Shown here: one piece after another, positions 1 through 8,368 of the stretch
Position numbering within the stretch: position 1 is the first letter of the stretch
How the letters are laid out: the number at the start of each line of letters is the position of its first letter
Origin: JBBQSF01 sp038214085
GTDB taxonomy: Bacteria; Bacteroidota; Bacteroidia; Bacteroidales; CG2-30-32-10
Reading direction: 5' to 3'
DNA: 24,478 bases
Assembly: GCA_038214085.1 (NCBI GenBank)
Contig: JBBQSF010000032.1
Coordinates: 1 to 24,478, forward strand
The notes under the pieces: model-generated
What the model saw: the letters and a program-made list of their open reading frames with translations, nothing else
What the model was told of the DNA's origin: nothing
Database searches by the model: none
Translations under genes and position numbers: made by a program

Positions 1-1143
1 GGTTCAGCTTTTGTATTGGGGGTGGTTGGCTTTTCAAGTCAGATTCCTACATTTTTGTTTGCTGCATTTGCTGGTGTATTAATAGATCGATGGAACCGTT
101 ATTATATTTTAATAGCAACTCAGATTCTGGCATTGGCACAGGCATTATTAATGGTGCTGGTTTATTATAACGGAGATATTCAGGTATGGCAAATTGTTTT
201 GTTGAGTGCATTTTTAGGCTGTATCAATGCTTTTGAAAACCCTTCACGCCAATCGTTTTTAATTGAAATGGTGGAGAAGAAAAAGGATATCGGAAATGCA
301 ATTGCATTAAATTCTTCTATGGTGAACGGCGCAAGGTTGCTGGGTCCTTCAATTGCCGGAATTCTTATTGCTGTTTCAGACGAAGGAATTTGTTTTATTG
401 TGAATGGAGTCAGTTTTATTTTTGTTATTATTTCTCTTTTTTTAATGAAAGTTTCTCCCCGAAAAAAGAACATCAATCCTCGCCCAATTTTTAAAGAACT
501 GAAGGAAGGTTTTGTTTATGCTTTTGGTTTTAAACCAATAAAAAACATACTTTTTCTATTGGCATTAACAAGTCTGATGGGGTCGCCATATTCCGTACTT
601 ATGCCTGCTTTTACCAAAGAAATATTGCATGGCGGGGCGCATACATTCGGTTTTATAATGGGCGCGGCAGGATTTGGAGCAATAATTGGCGCTCTGTTTT
701 TGGCCTCCCGGAAAAATATCCTTGGGCTTTGCCGGCTCATACCAGTTGCAGTAGGTGTTTTTGGAATTGGTCTTATTTCATTTTCCTTATCACGCGTATT
801 CGCCCTTTCGATGGTGATGATGGTTTTTGTTGGATTTGGAATGATGATACAGATTGCTTCAAGCAATTCTATTTTGCAAACCGTTGTTGATGATGATAAA
901 CGAGGTCGTGTTATGAGTTTCTTTGCAATGGCATTTATTGGAACAGCTCCTATTGGCAGTTTTTTAGCCGGAAGCCTGGCCGAATTGATTGGCGTTCCCA
1001 AAACAATGTTAATTGGCGGAGTTGCTTGTTTGGTGGGCGCAATTGTATTCAAATACAAATTGCCAGAGTTCGCAAAACTTATTTCTCCTATTTATATTAA
1101 ATTGGGAATAATGCCAGAAGAAATCAGTAAGAAGGAATGTTGA
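1..1143 (+). CDS. MFS transporter, EntS/MFS_3-like, 5' truncated
   Basis: This is the C-terminal 380 residues of a major facilitator exporter; the reading frame is open from base 1, so the true start lies outside the window. It has about ten hydrophobic segments. The loop after the second visible segment carries an acidic-basic MFS motif A-like stretch (GVLIDRWNR). The sequence NPSRQSFLIEMV followed by a Gly/Ser-rich helix (NSSMVNGARLLGPSIAG) is characteristic of the EntS-like branch (enterobactin and macrolide exporters). A second half-repeat has DKRGRVMSFFAMAF. The substrate cannot be read from the sequence. The gene is followed by a 212-nt gap with a candidate promoter, so it is probably transcribed separately from gcvT. 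Confidence 0.85.
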   Translation, partial: GSAFVLGVVGFSSQIPTFLFAAFAGVLIDRWNRYYILIATQILALAQALLMVLVYYNGDIQVWQIVLLSAFLGCINAFENPSRQSFLIEMVEKKKDIGNAIALNSSMVNGARLLGPSIAGILIAVSDEGICFIVNGVSFIFVIISLFLMKVSPRKKNINPRPIFKELKEGFVYAFGFKPIKNILFLLALTSLMGSPYSVLMPAFTKEILHGGAHTFGFIMGAAGFGAIIGALFLASRKNILGLCRLIPVAVGVFGIGLISFSLSRVFALSMVMMVFVGFGMMIQIASSNSILQTVVDDDKRGRVMSFFAMAFIGTAPIGSFLAGSLAELIGVPKTMLIGGVACLVGAIVFKYKLPEFAKLISPIYIKLGIMPEEISKKEC

Positions 1144-1273
1144 TTCAGAACTTTTTTATTTTGATTTCTTATCCTTTTTTATTTCAAAAGAACACCTAAA
1201 TATCACGTAACACTTATTTTAATAAATAATATTGCAACTTGTATAAAACATTATTCTAAAATTTGTGTTCAAT

Positions 1274-1307
1274 TTGCCAATAATCACAATAACATTTTTT
1301 ACTTTTG
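1274..1307 (+). promoter_or_regulatory. Candidate Bacteroidota promoter for the gcvT run
   Basis: A TACTTTTG box (1300-1307) matches the Bacteroidota -7 consensus TAnnTTTG. A TTG lies upstream at 1274-1276, with a 23-nt spacer at the long end of what is usual. The predicted start would be near 1313, giving a leader of about 40 nt before the gcvT ATG. The assignment rests on consensus match only. Confidence 0.4.
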
Positions 1308-1355
1308 TGAATCAATTAACAGTAATCCTTTAAATAATATTTTTAATCATTGATC

Positions 1356-2459
1356 ATGAAAAATACAGCTTTTATCAAGATGCACGAAGCAATGGGTGCA
1401 AAAATAGTTCCTTTTGCTGGTTACAATATGCCCGTTCAGTACGAAGGCGTTATTGCCGAACACGACACCGTTCGCTGTGGCGTTGGCGTTTTTGATGTTT
1501 CCCATATGGGCGAAGTTTGGGTTAAAGGACCTAAAGCACTTGATTTTATTCAGTATATTACTTCTAACGATGCTTCGAAACTTTTCGATGGAAAAGTGCA
1601 GTATTCATGTTTTCCTAATGGAAAAGGCGGTATTGTTGATGATCTGTTGGTTTATAAGTTCAATGACGAAACTTATTTGTTGGTAATTAATGCCGCAAAT
1701 ATTGATAAAGATTGGGCATGGATATGTGAACAGGCAAAGAAATTTGATTTTACTGTTGGCAAAGAAATTTACAATGCTTCCGATGAAATTTCGCAATTGG
1801 CCATTCAGGGACCGCTTGCACTTAAAGCCATGCAAAAGCTTACCGATACCACTGTTACTGATATGGAATATTACACTTTTAAAAAGCTGACTTTTGCCGG
1901 AGTTAAAGATGTAATATTTTCAACAACAGGTTATACAGGTTCAGGTGGATGCGAAATTTATTTTGCACATAAAGATGCTGATGTTATATGGAATGCAGTG
2001 TTTGAAGCAGGAAAAGAATTTGGTATCAAACCAATAGGTCTTGCAGCCCGTGATACATTACGCCTCGAAATGGGATTCTGTTTGTATGGCAACGATATTG
2101 ATGATACCACTTCACCTATTGAAGCCGGACTTGGTTGGATTACCAAATTTACCGACAGTAAAAACTTTATTGATAAAGAATTATTCCTTAAACAAAAAAA
2201 CGAAGGCGTATCACGCAAACTTGTCGGATTTGAAATGATCGACAAAGGTATTCCACGTCACGAACATATTATCGTGGATGCTGCTGGCAATAAAATTGGT
2301 GTTGTTACTTCTGGAACCATGGGACCATCTATTAAAAAAGCTGTCGGAATGGGTTATGTAGCAACTGCTTTTGCTAAAGAAGGAACAGAAATATTTATCA
2401 GCATCCGCGACAAATCATTAAAAGCCAAAGTAGTAAAGTTTCCTTTTTATAAAGGATAA
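1356..2459 (+). CDS. gcvT: Aminomethyltransferase (glycine cleavage T protein)
   Basis: This is the T protein of the glycine cleavage system. It takes the aminomethyl group carried on lipoylated H protein and makes methylene-tetrahydrofolate and ammonia in the cytoplasm. At 367 residues it has the normal family length. Conserved family blocks are FDVSHMGE (about 46-53), GGIVDDLLVY (about 91-100, containing the conserved Asp that acts on folate), TGYTGSGGCEIY (about 192-203) and ARDTLRLEMGFCLYGNDI. A C-terminal GCV_T_C-type domain ends in KVVKFPFYKG. A TTG codon two codons upstream would add two residues, but the ATG at 1356 starts the usual MKNTAF N-terminus. It is the first gene of a same-strand run with 23 nt to the next gene. 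The other gcv genes are not in this window. Confidence 0.95.
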   Translation: MKNTAFIKMHEAMGAKIVPFAGYNMPVQYEGVIAEHDTVRCGVGVFDVSHMGEVWVKGPKALDFIQYITSNDASKLFDGKVQYSCFPNGKGGIVDDLLVYKFNDETYLLVINAANIDKDWAWICEQAKKFDFTVGKEIYNASDEISQLAIQGPLALKAMQKLTDTTVTDMEYYTFKKLTFAGVKDVIFSTTGYTGSGGCEIYFAHKDADVIWNAVFEAGKEFGIKPIGLAARDTLRLEMGFCLYGNDIDDTTSPIEAGLGWITKFTDSKNFIDKELFLKQKNEGVSRKLVGFEMIDKGIPRHEHIIVDAAGNKIGVVTSGTMGPSIKKAVGMGYVATAFAKEGTEIFISIRDKSLKAKVVKFPFYKG

Positions 2460-2482
2460 AGAACATTTCAATTTTTGAGAAA

Positions 2483-3220
2483 ATGAATAAAACTCAAAAC
2501 AACCGGAGTATAGAGATTTGCTTTACTCCGGTTTTGTTTAAATACAAGCTGATTCAGGAAAACTACATTGTGGTTATTGTAGATATCCTTCGTGCAACAA
2601 CAGCAATTTGTACTGCATTTAACAATGGAGCAAAAGAAATTATTCCTGTTGCAAAAATTGAAGAAACAAAACACTACCGTCCACTTGGATACATGGTAGC
2701 CGGAGAGCGCGATGGTATTGTGATTGAAGGCGCAGATTTCGGAAATTCTCCTTTCAATTTTACTAAAGAAAATGTCAATGGAAAAAAGCTTGTAATTACT
2801 ACTACCAATGGAACACAGACCATTGAAATCGCAAAAGAATCTGAAAATGTTGTTCTTGGTGCTTTTTCAAATATTTCCGCTCTAGAGCATTGGCTAAAAC
2901 AACAGGACAAAAATGTGGTGATTTTATGTTCAGGCTGGAAAAATAAATTTAATATTGAAGATTCTACTTTTGCTGGTGCTCTTGCCGAAAGGCTTATCAA
3001 TAGTGGAAAATTTGTTTCAAATTGTGATTCGGTTGCTGCTGCAAGAGATATTTGGAAATTAGCGAAAAATGATATACTTTTATACATGGAAAAAGCATCG
3101 CACCGGCACCGCTTGAAAAAACTTGGCCTCGATGATGTTTTGGACTATTGCTTTACAGAAGATACAGCGCCTGTAGTTCCTTTTCTTAAAGGTAATAAAT
3201 TGGTAAATGTTTTACGCTAA
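2483..3220 (+). CDS. ComB-family 2-phosphosulfolactate phosphatase-like protein
   Basis: This 245-residue protein has the conserved blocks of the ComB family (PF04029): VDILRATT (33-40), AGERDG (about 73-78), NSP (88-90), TTTNGTQ (106-112), CSGW (149-152) and EDSTFAGAL (159-167). ComB is known as a Mg-dependent acid phosphatase that hydrolyses 2-phosphosulfolactate in archaeal coenzyme M synthesis. Many bacteria that do not make coenzyme M carry homologues, so the physiological substrate here is open. Sulfolactate metabolism, or another phosphate ester, is possible. No other coenzyme M or sulfolactate genes are visible. The gene lies 23 nt after gcvT and 9 nt before the next gene, which suggests co-transcription. 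Confidence 0.85.
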   Translation: MNKTQNNRSIEICFTPVLFKYKLIQENYIVVIVDILRATTAICTAFNNGAKEIIPVAKIEETKHYRPLGYMVAGERDGIVIEGADFGNSPFNFTKENVNGKKLVITTTNGTQTIEIAKESENVVLGAFSNISALEHWLKQQDKNVVILCSGWKNKFNIEDSTFAGALAERLINSGKFVSNCDSVAAARDIWKLAKNDILLYMEKASHRHRLKKLGLDDVLDYCFTEDTAPVVPFLKGNKLVNVLR

Positions 3221-3229
3221 ATTAAAAGT

Positions 3230-4228
3230 ATGTTAAAAAAAACATGGTTCAAAGCATTATTAATTCTTCCGTTGCTGATTGCAATAGCTTGGATTTTTAA
3301 TTCACCTCCTTCGATAACATGGGGGTTTTATGGTCATAAAAAGATCAATAGAATGGCCGTTTTTACTTTGCCGCCGCAAATGATAGGCTTTTACAAGAAG
3401 CACATCGAATATATCACCGAACATGGCTGCGATCCTGATAAGCGCAGTTTTGCTGATGAAAAAGAAGCTGTAAGGCATTATATAGATATCGATCATTACG
3501 GTGTAAATTGCTTTGATAGCGTACCAAGGAAATGGAAAGATGCAGTAAAAAAGTATTCTGAAGATACATTAAATTCTTATGGGATAAATCCATGGTGGGC
3601 CGAAAAAATGTATTATCGTTTGGTTCAGGCATTCAAAGATAAAGATGTTGACAGAATATTATTTGTGTCAGCAAATTTCGGACATTATATTGCCGATGGG
3701 AATACTCCATTACATACCACTGAATTTTATGATGGCAAAACTTCAATTCAAAAAGGAATTCACGCTTTTTGGGAATCACGTATTCCTGAGCTTTTTGGCG
3801 ATGATTATAATTTTTTTGTAGGACAAGCAGAATATATTGAAAAACCCCTCGATAAAATATGGGAATATGTAAAACAGAGCCATCAGGCAATTGACACCAT
3901 TTTTATGATTGAGGAAAAAATGAGAAATGAATTCCCCGGAGATAAAAAATATACTTTTGAAACTAGGGGTGCTGCTACCGTTAAAGTTATTTCAAAAGAA
4001 TATGCAGCAATGTACAGTTCACTAGTAAATGGCATGGTAGAACGACAGATGCGCAGGGCCGTTAAAATGGTGGGCAGTTTTTGGTATACTGCATGGGTGA
4101 ATGCCGGACAGCCAGATCTGAGCCTTCTAGAAGATAAGGATATTTCTGATTCCATGAAAAAAGAGCAAGATGCTACCGACAAAATGTGGAAAACGGGAAC
4201 ACCCAAAGGTCGACCAAATCCCGATTAA
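3230..4228 (+). CDS. Zinc phospholipase C / S1-P1 nuclease-like secreted protein
   Basis: This 332-residue protein has an N-terminal hydrophobic segment (about 7-23) and then the metal-ligand pattern of the zinc phospholipase C/P1 nuclease fold. Trp31 sits just after that segment in ITWGFYGHKK, followed by His36. A cluster in HYIDIDHYG supplies H83, D86, D88 and H89. FGHYIADGNTPLH gives H152-x3-D156 and H162, and GIHAFWES gives H178-x3-E182. In the family the mature N-terminal Trp itself coordinates zinc, which would need processing right before W31. The enzyme would act outside the cytoplasmic membrane on phosphodiesters. Whether lipid or nucleic acid is the substrate cannot be decided here. 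It lies 9 nt downstream of the ComB-like gene, with 13 nt to the HAD gene. Confidence 0.75.
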   Translation: MLKKTWFKALLILPLLIAIAWIFNSPPSITWGFYGHKKINRMAVFTLPPQMIGFYKKHIEYITEHGCDPDKRSFADEKEAVRHYIDIDHYGVNCFDSVPRKWKDAVKKYSEDTLNSYGINPWWAEKMYYRLVQAFKDKDVDRILFVSANFGHYIADGNTPLHTTEFYDGKTSIQKGIHAFWESRIPELFGDDYNFFVGQAEYIEKPLDKIWEYVKQSHQAIDTIFMIEEKMRNEFPGDKKYTFETRGAATVKVISKEYAAMYSSLVNGMVERQMRRAVKMVGSFWYTAWVNAGQPDLSLLEDKDISDSMKKEQDATDKMWKTGTPKGRPNPD

Positions 4229-4241
4229 TTCTTTTCCAACT

Positions 4242-4739
4242 ATGCTGGAATTTCTAATTTTCGACTGGGGTAATACCTTGATGCGAGATTTTACTCAGTA
4301 TGAAGGAGCAATGGCTTTTTGGCCCCAAATAGAAGTTATATCAGGTGTTACAAATACATTAAGAAATCTTCAAAAACATTATACTCTTTGTGTTGCTACA
4401 AATGCAGGCATTTCTGACACTGCACTTATGCGAAAAGCACTTGAAAGGGGAGGTATTGAGTCATATTTTTCATTTTATTATTCCTCAAAGGATCTTGGAT
4501 ATTCAAAACCAGACATTCATTTTTTTGAAGAGATTTTAAAAAAATCAGGATTTGTTTCTGATAAAGCAGTTATGATTGGCAATGATTATTCTAAAGATAT
4601 TATTGGTGCGAAACAAGTCGGTTTGAAAACCATTTTGTTCAATGAATTAAAAACACCCGGTAATTATAAATATGCAGATATTGTTATTTCTTGTTTTGAA
4701 GAAACCATTTCTGCAATAGACGAATTGAATAAGAAATGA
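4242..4739 (+). CDS. HAD-superfamily hydrolase
   Basis: This is a 165-residue haloacid dehalogenase-like hydrolase without an obvious large cap domain. Motif I is FDWGNTL (nucleophile Asp8), motif II is ATN (Thr53), motif III is YSKPD (Lys89), and motif IV is GNDYSKD (Asp115, Asp119). The second position of motif I, normally the acid/base Asp of DxD phosphatases, is Gly10. That variation occurs in some HAD branches and may mean slow phosphatase activity or different chemistry. The reading frame is open further upstream into the preceding gene, but ATG 4242 lies 13 nt after the previous stop and begins the canonical strand before motif I, so I chose it. The stop overlaps the next start as ATGA, indicating translational coupling to the MFS transporter. 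Confidence 0.85.
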   Translation: MLEFLIFDWGNTLMRDFTQYEGAMAFWPQIEVISGVTNTLRNLQKHYTLCVATNAGISDTALMRKALERGGIESYFSFYYSSKDLGYSKPDIHFFEEILKKSGFVSDKAVMIGNDYSKDIIGAKQVGLKTILFNELKTPGNYKYADIVISCFEETISAIDELNKK

Positions 4740-5929
4740 AAAAGCAGAAAATACTAACCCGAACAATTGTACTTGTTTCGTTTGTAAGTCTGTTTACAGA
4801 TATTGCAAGCGAAATGCTTTATCCTGTTATGCCTGTTTACCTTAGATCAATTGGGTTTTCAGTATTGCTGATAGGCGTTCTCGAAGGACTTGCTGAATTT
4901 ACTGCCGGCTTCAGTAAAGGCTACTTTGGTAATCTTTCCGATAAAAAACAATCTCGTTTGCCATTTGTGCAATGGGGCTATTTTTTAAGTGCAATTTCGA
5001 AACCTTTAATGGCAATTTTTATTTTTCCAGTCTGGATCTTTTTTGCGCGAACCCTGGACCGCTTGGGTAAAGGGATACGTACAAGTGCCAGAGATGCTTT
5101 GCTGAGCGACGAAACTACAAAAGAACACAAAGCTAAAGTTTTTGGTTTTCACCGGGCTCTTGATACTGTGGGTGCAGCTATCGGACCCGTTGTGGCTCTC
5201 GTATTTCTGTATTATTATCCCGAAGATTATTTTTGGCTTTTTTTTATAGCTTTTCTACCTGGATTATTTGCCATAGCTTTAACATTTTTTATCAAAGAAA
5301 AAAAGGCTTCCGCTAAAGAAAATAAGCCAAGAGTTACTTTCTTTTCCTTTTTAAAGTATTGGAAGAGATCGCCTGCATTATATAAACGACTGGTTTTTGG
5401 ATTATTGTTTTTCACATTACTTAACAGCTCGGATGTATTTCTGCTTTTAAATCTAAAAGAACATGGATTTAGCGACAGCGAAATGATCGGGTTTTATATT
5501 TTTTACAATTTGATTTATGCGCTTATCTCTTATCCGGTCGGAGTTTTGGCCGACCGACTCGGAATGAAAAAAATTCTTGTTTCAGGTTTTGCGGTATTTG
5601 CTGTTGTATATATTATCATGGGTGTTACAAGCACGTTATGGATGTTTGTGTTGCTATTCTTTCTTTATGCGTTTTATGCAGCATCTACAGAAAGCATTGC
5701 AAAAGCATGGATATCCAATATCTCTGATAAAGCCGAAACAGCCACAGCAATTGGGTTCTATAATAGCTTCTCAAGTATTTGCACAATGCTGGCAAGTGGT
5801 TTTGCTGGATTTATTTGGGTTGTATACGGACCAAAAGTTACTTTTTTGATTTCCGGAATTGGTGTGGCCTTTGTAGTGGTTTATCTGATTTTGTTTGTAT
5901 CAGAATCAAGAACAAAAATCAATGCATGA
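4736..5929 (+). CDS. MFS transporter
   Basis: This is a 397-residue, roughly twelve-helix major facilitator. The N-terminal half has SLFTDIASEMLYPVMPVYL, which is common in uncharacterised Bacteroidota permeases, and a loop RTLDRLGKGIRTSARDALL typical of that subgroup. A central basic loop (about 185-205, KEKKASAKENKPR) separates the halves. Loop motif GVLADRLGMKK recurs in the second half. The substrate is unknown. Its start overlaps the HAD stop (ATGA), so it is the last gene of the 1356-5929 run. Its final 11 nt overlap, tail to tail, the 3' end of the deiminase gene on the other strand, which leaves no room for a separate terminator. Confidence 0.85.
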   Translation: MKKQKILTRTIVLVSFVSLFTDIASEMLYPVMPVYLRSIGFSVLLIGVLEGLAEFTAGFSKGYFGNLSDKKQSRLPFVQWGYFLSAISKPLMAIFIFPVWIFFARTLDRLGKGIRTSARDALLSDETTKEHKAKVFGFHRALDTVGAAIGPVVALVFLYYYPEDYFWLFFIAFLPGLFAIALTFFIKEKKASAKENKPRVTFFSFLKYWKRSPALYKRLVFGLLFFTLLNSSDVFLLLNLKEHGFSDSEMIGFYIFYNLIYALISYPVGVLADRLGMKKILVSGFAVFAVVYIIMGVTSTLWMFVLLFFLYAFYAASTESIAKAWISNISDKAETATAIGFYNSFSSICTMLASGFAGFIWVVYGPKVTFLISGIGVAFVVVYLILFVSESRTKINA

Positions 5930-7607
5930 TCATCAATTTGCTTGTATTGACAGATGTTCCTGTTATTACCGAAACAAAATAACTTCCAGCAGAAAGATCT
6001 GAAACATCTATTTTTACAAGCTTTCCCTGAAATTCAGAAATAGAAGTTTCTTTTACTAGTTTTCCAAACGCATCATAAATACTCACATTACCATTGTAAT
6101 TGGAATAGTTCCTCAAAGCCACATAAAGATCATTGTTCGCCGGATTCGGGAATACCATCACTTTTTCAGTTGTAGTTTCTGAAACACCAACACTGTTTGC
6201 AATCCAGAACTTATGTGGATCCGGCTGTCCGATTAAGGGATGAGTAGTGCTTCTCAATGATTTATCAGATGCATGAATATAATAACGGATGGTATCTCCA
6301 GGCAAGGCTTGTGGAATATTTCCCTGCCATGAATTTCCAGTAGTATGTATCATACTAACCTGATTCCAACTACTGTTATTAACCTTGTATTTTATCCAGA
6401 TGGAATCCTGAATAAGGCTGCTATCAGATAATGCAGTAATATCAGCAGATATAAGATATTGAGTTTGCAGTGGTTTTTCGCCAAGCAATGGCAAATGTTT
6501 AATATAAAGCATTCCGCGGTCTGCAACTTCATGTGTGCGACAATGCAGGGCATCTGTAGAAACCCATGATGTGCTTGCATATGAAAATACTTCATATCCA
6601 GGCATTGCATGTTGATAAATAGCAATTGCTGCAGCATTATTTCCTGAACCAGTTCCACTTGCTGTAGGAACAAAAACTTTTTTATTTAGTATTAATGAAT
6701 TGCTATATGGCTGCCCGTTTGGTTCATAAACTCTGAACACTTGGTAATTATTACCATACGAAGATATCTCATTTGACCAGAATGTGGCCATTGCTTCGTA
6801 ATCGGCATATCTGGAATCGGTGACAGGAACTGAAGCAATTAAAACTTTATCAACAGCCAGGAATTTTCCCCAGCAATCAATGTGTTTAATATAATCGCCC
6901 AATGGATCCGCAGTGATATAAAAATTTGAAATTCCAAGATAATCATTAACCAAGGTATTGATCTGGGTATTTGATAAGGAAGGATTGTCATCGTTAACAA
7001 GGGTTGTTGATGCTGCAACGCCCAAGCCATTACTCATATAATTTCCACCAGTATTTTCGAGATTCATACCAAACAATGGAACATTAAGATATGATGCAAT
7101 TTTAACAGGAATTTCGTCATCATCAGCACGAGGTCTATCGTATGGAAAATCAACAATACCAACGTTATTGTTTCCGTCCACAATAAACCATGGACCGTAA
7201 TCCCTTACCCAATATGAATTGAGTGGTGCAACATAAAAACTGCAATTGCTTATATTTACACCATTTGTGTTATACTGATTTGTTACTGTGGTTTGTTGTG
7301 CAGAACTCTGAACTATTGTTATTACTTTGCAATCCTGCGACATTTCAGCTATTAATGATAACGGAATGCCGAACTGTCCGGAATAAGAAACAAGAACCCC
7401 TTCGGATTGTTCCCATTCAGCAACAGATCTCACAGGTGCAATAGGTGGAGTAGTTTGAACAAAAGATTTTGATGTATTTGTATTATAAAGCTCCGTAGAG
7501 TCAATCATATGATATTTGCTTTGAAATTCCTGATTGCTAAAGGGCTGTTGAGCAATTGAAATTACAGCAAAAAAAAGCGAGAAGGTTGTTAATAATTGCT
7601 TAAGCAT
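5919..7607 (-). CDS. Secreted peptidylarginine deiminase-like protein with T9SS sorting domain
   Basis: This 562-residue protein has a signal peptide (about 1-19), a PAD_porph/agmatine-deiminase-type catalytic domain (about 55-370), an Ig-like region (about 380-470) and a type A T9SS C-terminal sorting domain. The sorting domain begins VMVFPNPANNDLYV (about 483-496) and ends SKLMIMH. Catalytic residues of the guanidine-modifying fold are in place: Asp126 in WVRDYGPW, His242 and Asp244 in KHIDCWGKF, Asn303 in YSNSLIL, and the nucleophile Cys356 in ALHCRTHEV. RPRADDDE (R158, R160) sits where the Porphyromonas gingivalis enzyme has arginines that bind a C-terminal arginine. Order of domains and length (PPAD is 556 residues) match PPAD rather than cytosolic agmatine deiminase (about 370 residues). 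The product would convert arginine to citrulline, releasing ammonia, at or beyond the cell surface. Substrate choice between peptide and agmatine is inferred. Confidence 0.85.
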   Translation of the reverse strand: MLKQLLTTFSLFFAVISIAQQPFSNQEFQSKYHMIDSTELYNTNTSKSFVQTTPPIAPVRSVAEWEQSEGVLVSYSGQFGIPLSLIAEMSQDCKVITIVQSSAQQTTVTNQYNTNGVNISNCSFYVAPLNSYWVRDYGPWFIVDGNNNVGIVDFPYDRPRADDDEIPVKIASYLNVPLFGMNLENTGGNYMSNGLGVAASTTLVNDDNPSLSNTQINTLVNDYLGISNFYITADPLGDYIKHIDCWGKFLAVDKVLIASVPVTDSRYADYEAMATFWSNEISSYGNNYQVFRVYEPNGQPYSNSLILNKKVFVPTASGTGSGNNAAAIAIYQHAMPGYEVFSYASTSWVSTDALHCRTHEVADRGMLYIKHLPLLGEKPLQTQYLISADITALSDSSLIQDSIWIKYKVNNSSWNQVSMIHTTGNSWQGNIPQALPGDTIRYYIHASDKSLRSTTHPLIGQPDPHKFWIANSVGVSETTTEKVMVFPNPANNDLYVALRNYSNYNGNVSIYDAFGKLVKETSISEFQGKLVKIDVSDLSAGSYFVSVITGTSVNTSKLMIMH

Positions 7608-7674
7608 AACGATAAATTTATTTGAGTAAAGATATTTCTTTAGTATAACAATAATGTGATTTTTCTTAAATCAT

Positions 7675-8340
7675 TTATCTATTTATTATTTCGCCACTTC
7701 CGGAAATTTTAGTTTCAATTTTTGGTGATCCTTTATAAGTTATGTTCCCACTTCCATAAATTCCTGCTCTTAAAAATTTCTGCGCATTAATATTTATGTC
7801 ACCGCTTCCTTTGATTTCTGTAATTGCTGAATCGCATATACAAGCTGCGGCTTCAATTGTTCCACTTCCGCTAATTTCTGCAATTATAAAACCGGTAGTA
7901 TCGGTTAAATTCAGGATAATATCTCCGGATCCTGAAAGATCTGCGGTAATAATTTTTTCTCTGAAATTGCCGTTTGCCTTGACCGATCCAGAACCAGTAA
8001 TCACGATTTTTTTAAGGTGTGGCATCGTTATCGTTATTCCCAGTTTGTTGTTACTTACACAGGTTCCTTTTTTAGAAGAAATAATCAATTCTTTGTTTTC
8101 AACTTTTGTTTCAATCAGATCAGTTAGATTGCTGTAATCCATTATTGTTAGTGAAATGGAATCTCCATGGTTTACAATAACATCGCAATCTCCTTTGATA
8201 ATAATACTTTCGAAGTATGCGGTTTTACGCATAACTGATTTAATTTCACCACTGCCTGTTTTGCAATCAGGATTGAGAAAGCATGACGAAAAAAAAGATA
8301 ATATACAGAAAATTGAAATCGGAAATAGAACATTTTTCAT
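7675..8340 (-). CDS. Head-GIN (DUF2807) domain lipoprotein
   Basis: This is a 221-residue lipoprotein: the signal ends in FFSSC with Cys20 as the lipidated residue. It is followed by a DUF2807/head-GIN domain, a putative autotransporter-adhesin-like fold. The family signature is seen in FESIIIKGDCDVIVNHGDS near the N-terminus. Six GSG turns follow at about 20-residue spacing (TGSGSVKANG, LSGSGDIILN, ISGSGTIEAA, IKGSGDININ, YGSGNITYKG, ISGSGEIINR), as expected of a right-handed beta-solenoid. Function in this family is unknown; adhesion or envelope stress roles have been suggested. It lies 28 nt after the radical SAM stop and 67 nt before the deiminase start, all on the same strand, so it could be read through from the mscL operon. 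Confidence 0.85.
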   Translation of the reverse strand: MKNVLFPISIFCILSFFSSCFLNPDCKTGSGEIKSVMRKTAYFESIIIKGDCDVIVNHGDSISLTIMDYSNLTDLIETKVENKELIISSKKGTCVSNNKLGITITMPHLKKIVITGSGSVKANGNFREKIITADLSGSGDIILNLTDTTGFIIAEISGSGTIEAAACICDSAITEIKGSGDININAQKFLRAGIYGSGNITYKGSPKIETKISGSGEIINR

Positions 8341-8368
8341 ATTAATTTTCTAAAAATTTTTATAAAAA

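Noticed and set aside
516..1058. A 180-codon minus-strand frame under the first MFS gene
   Set aside because: It is a shadow of a real, motif-bearing coding frame; its composition is not protein-like and no family is recognisable.
4170..4241. Upstream extension of the HAD protein
   Set aside because: It would overlap the preceding gene by about 60 nt, and the extra residues do not fit the HAD fold; ATG 4242 sits at the normal distance from motif I.
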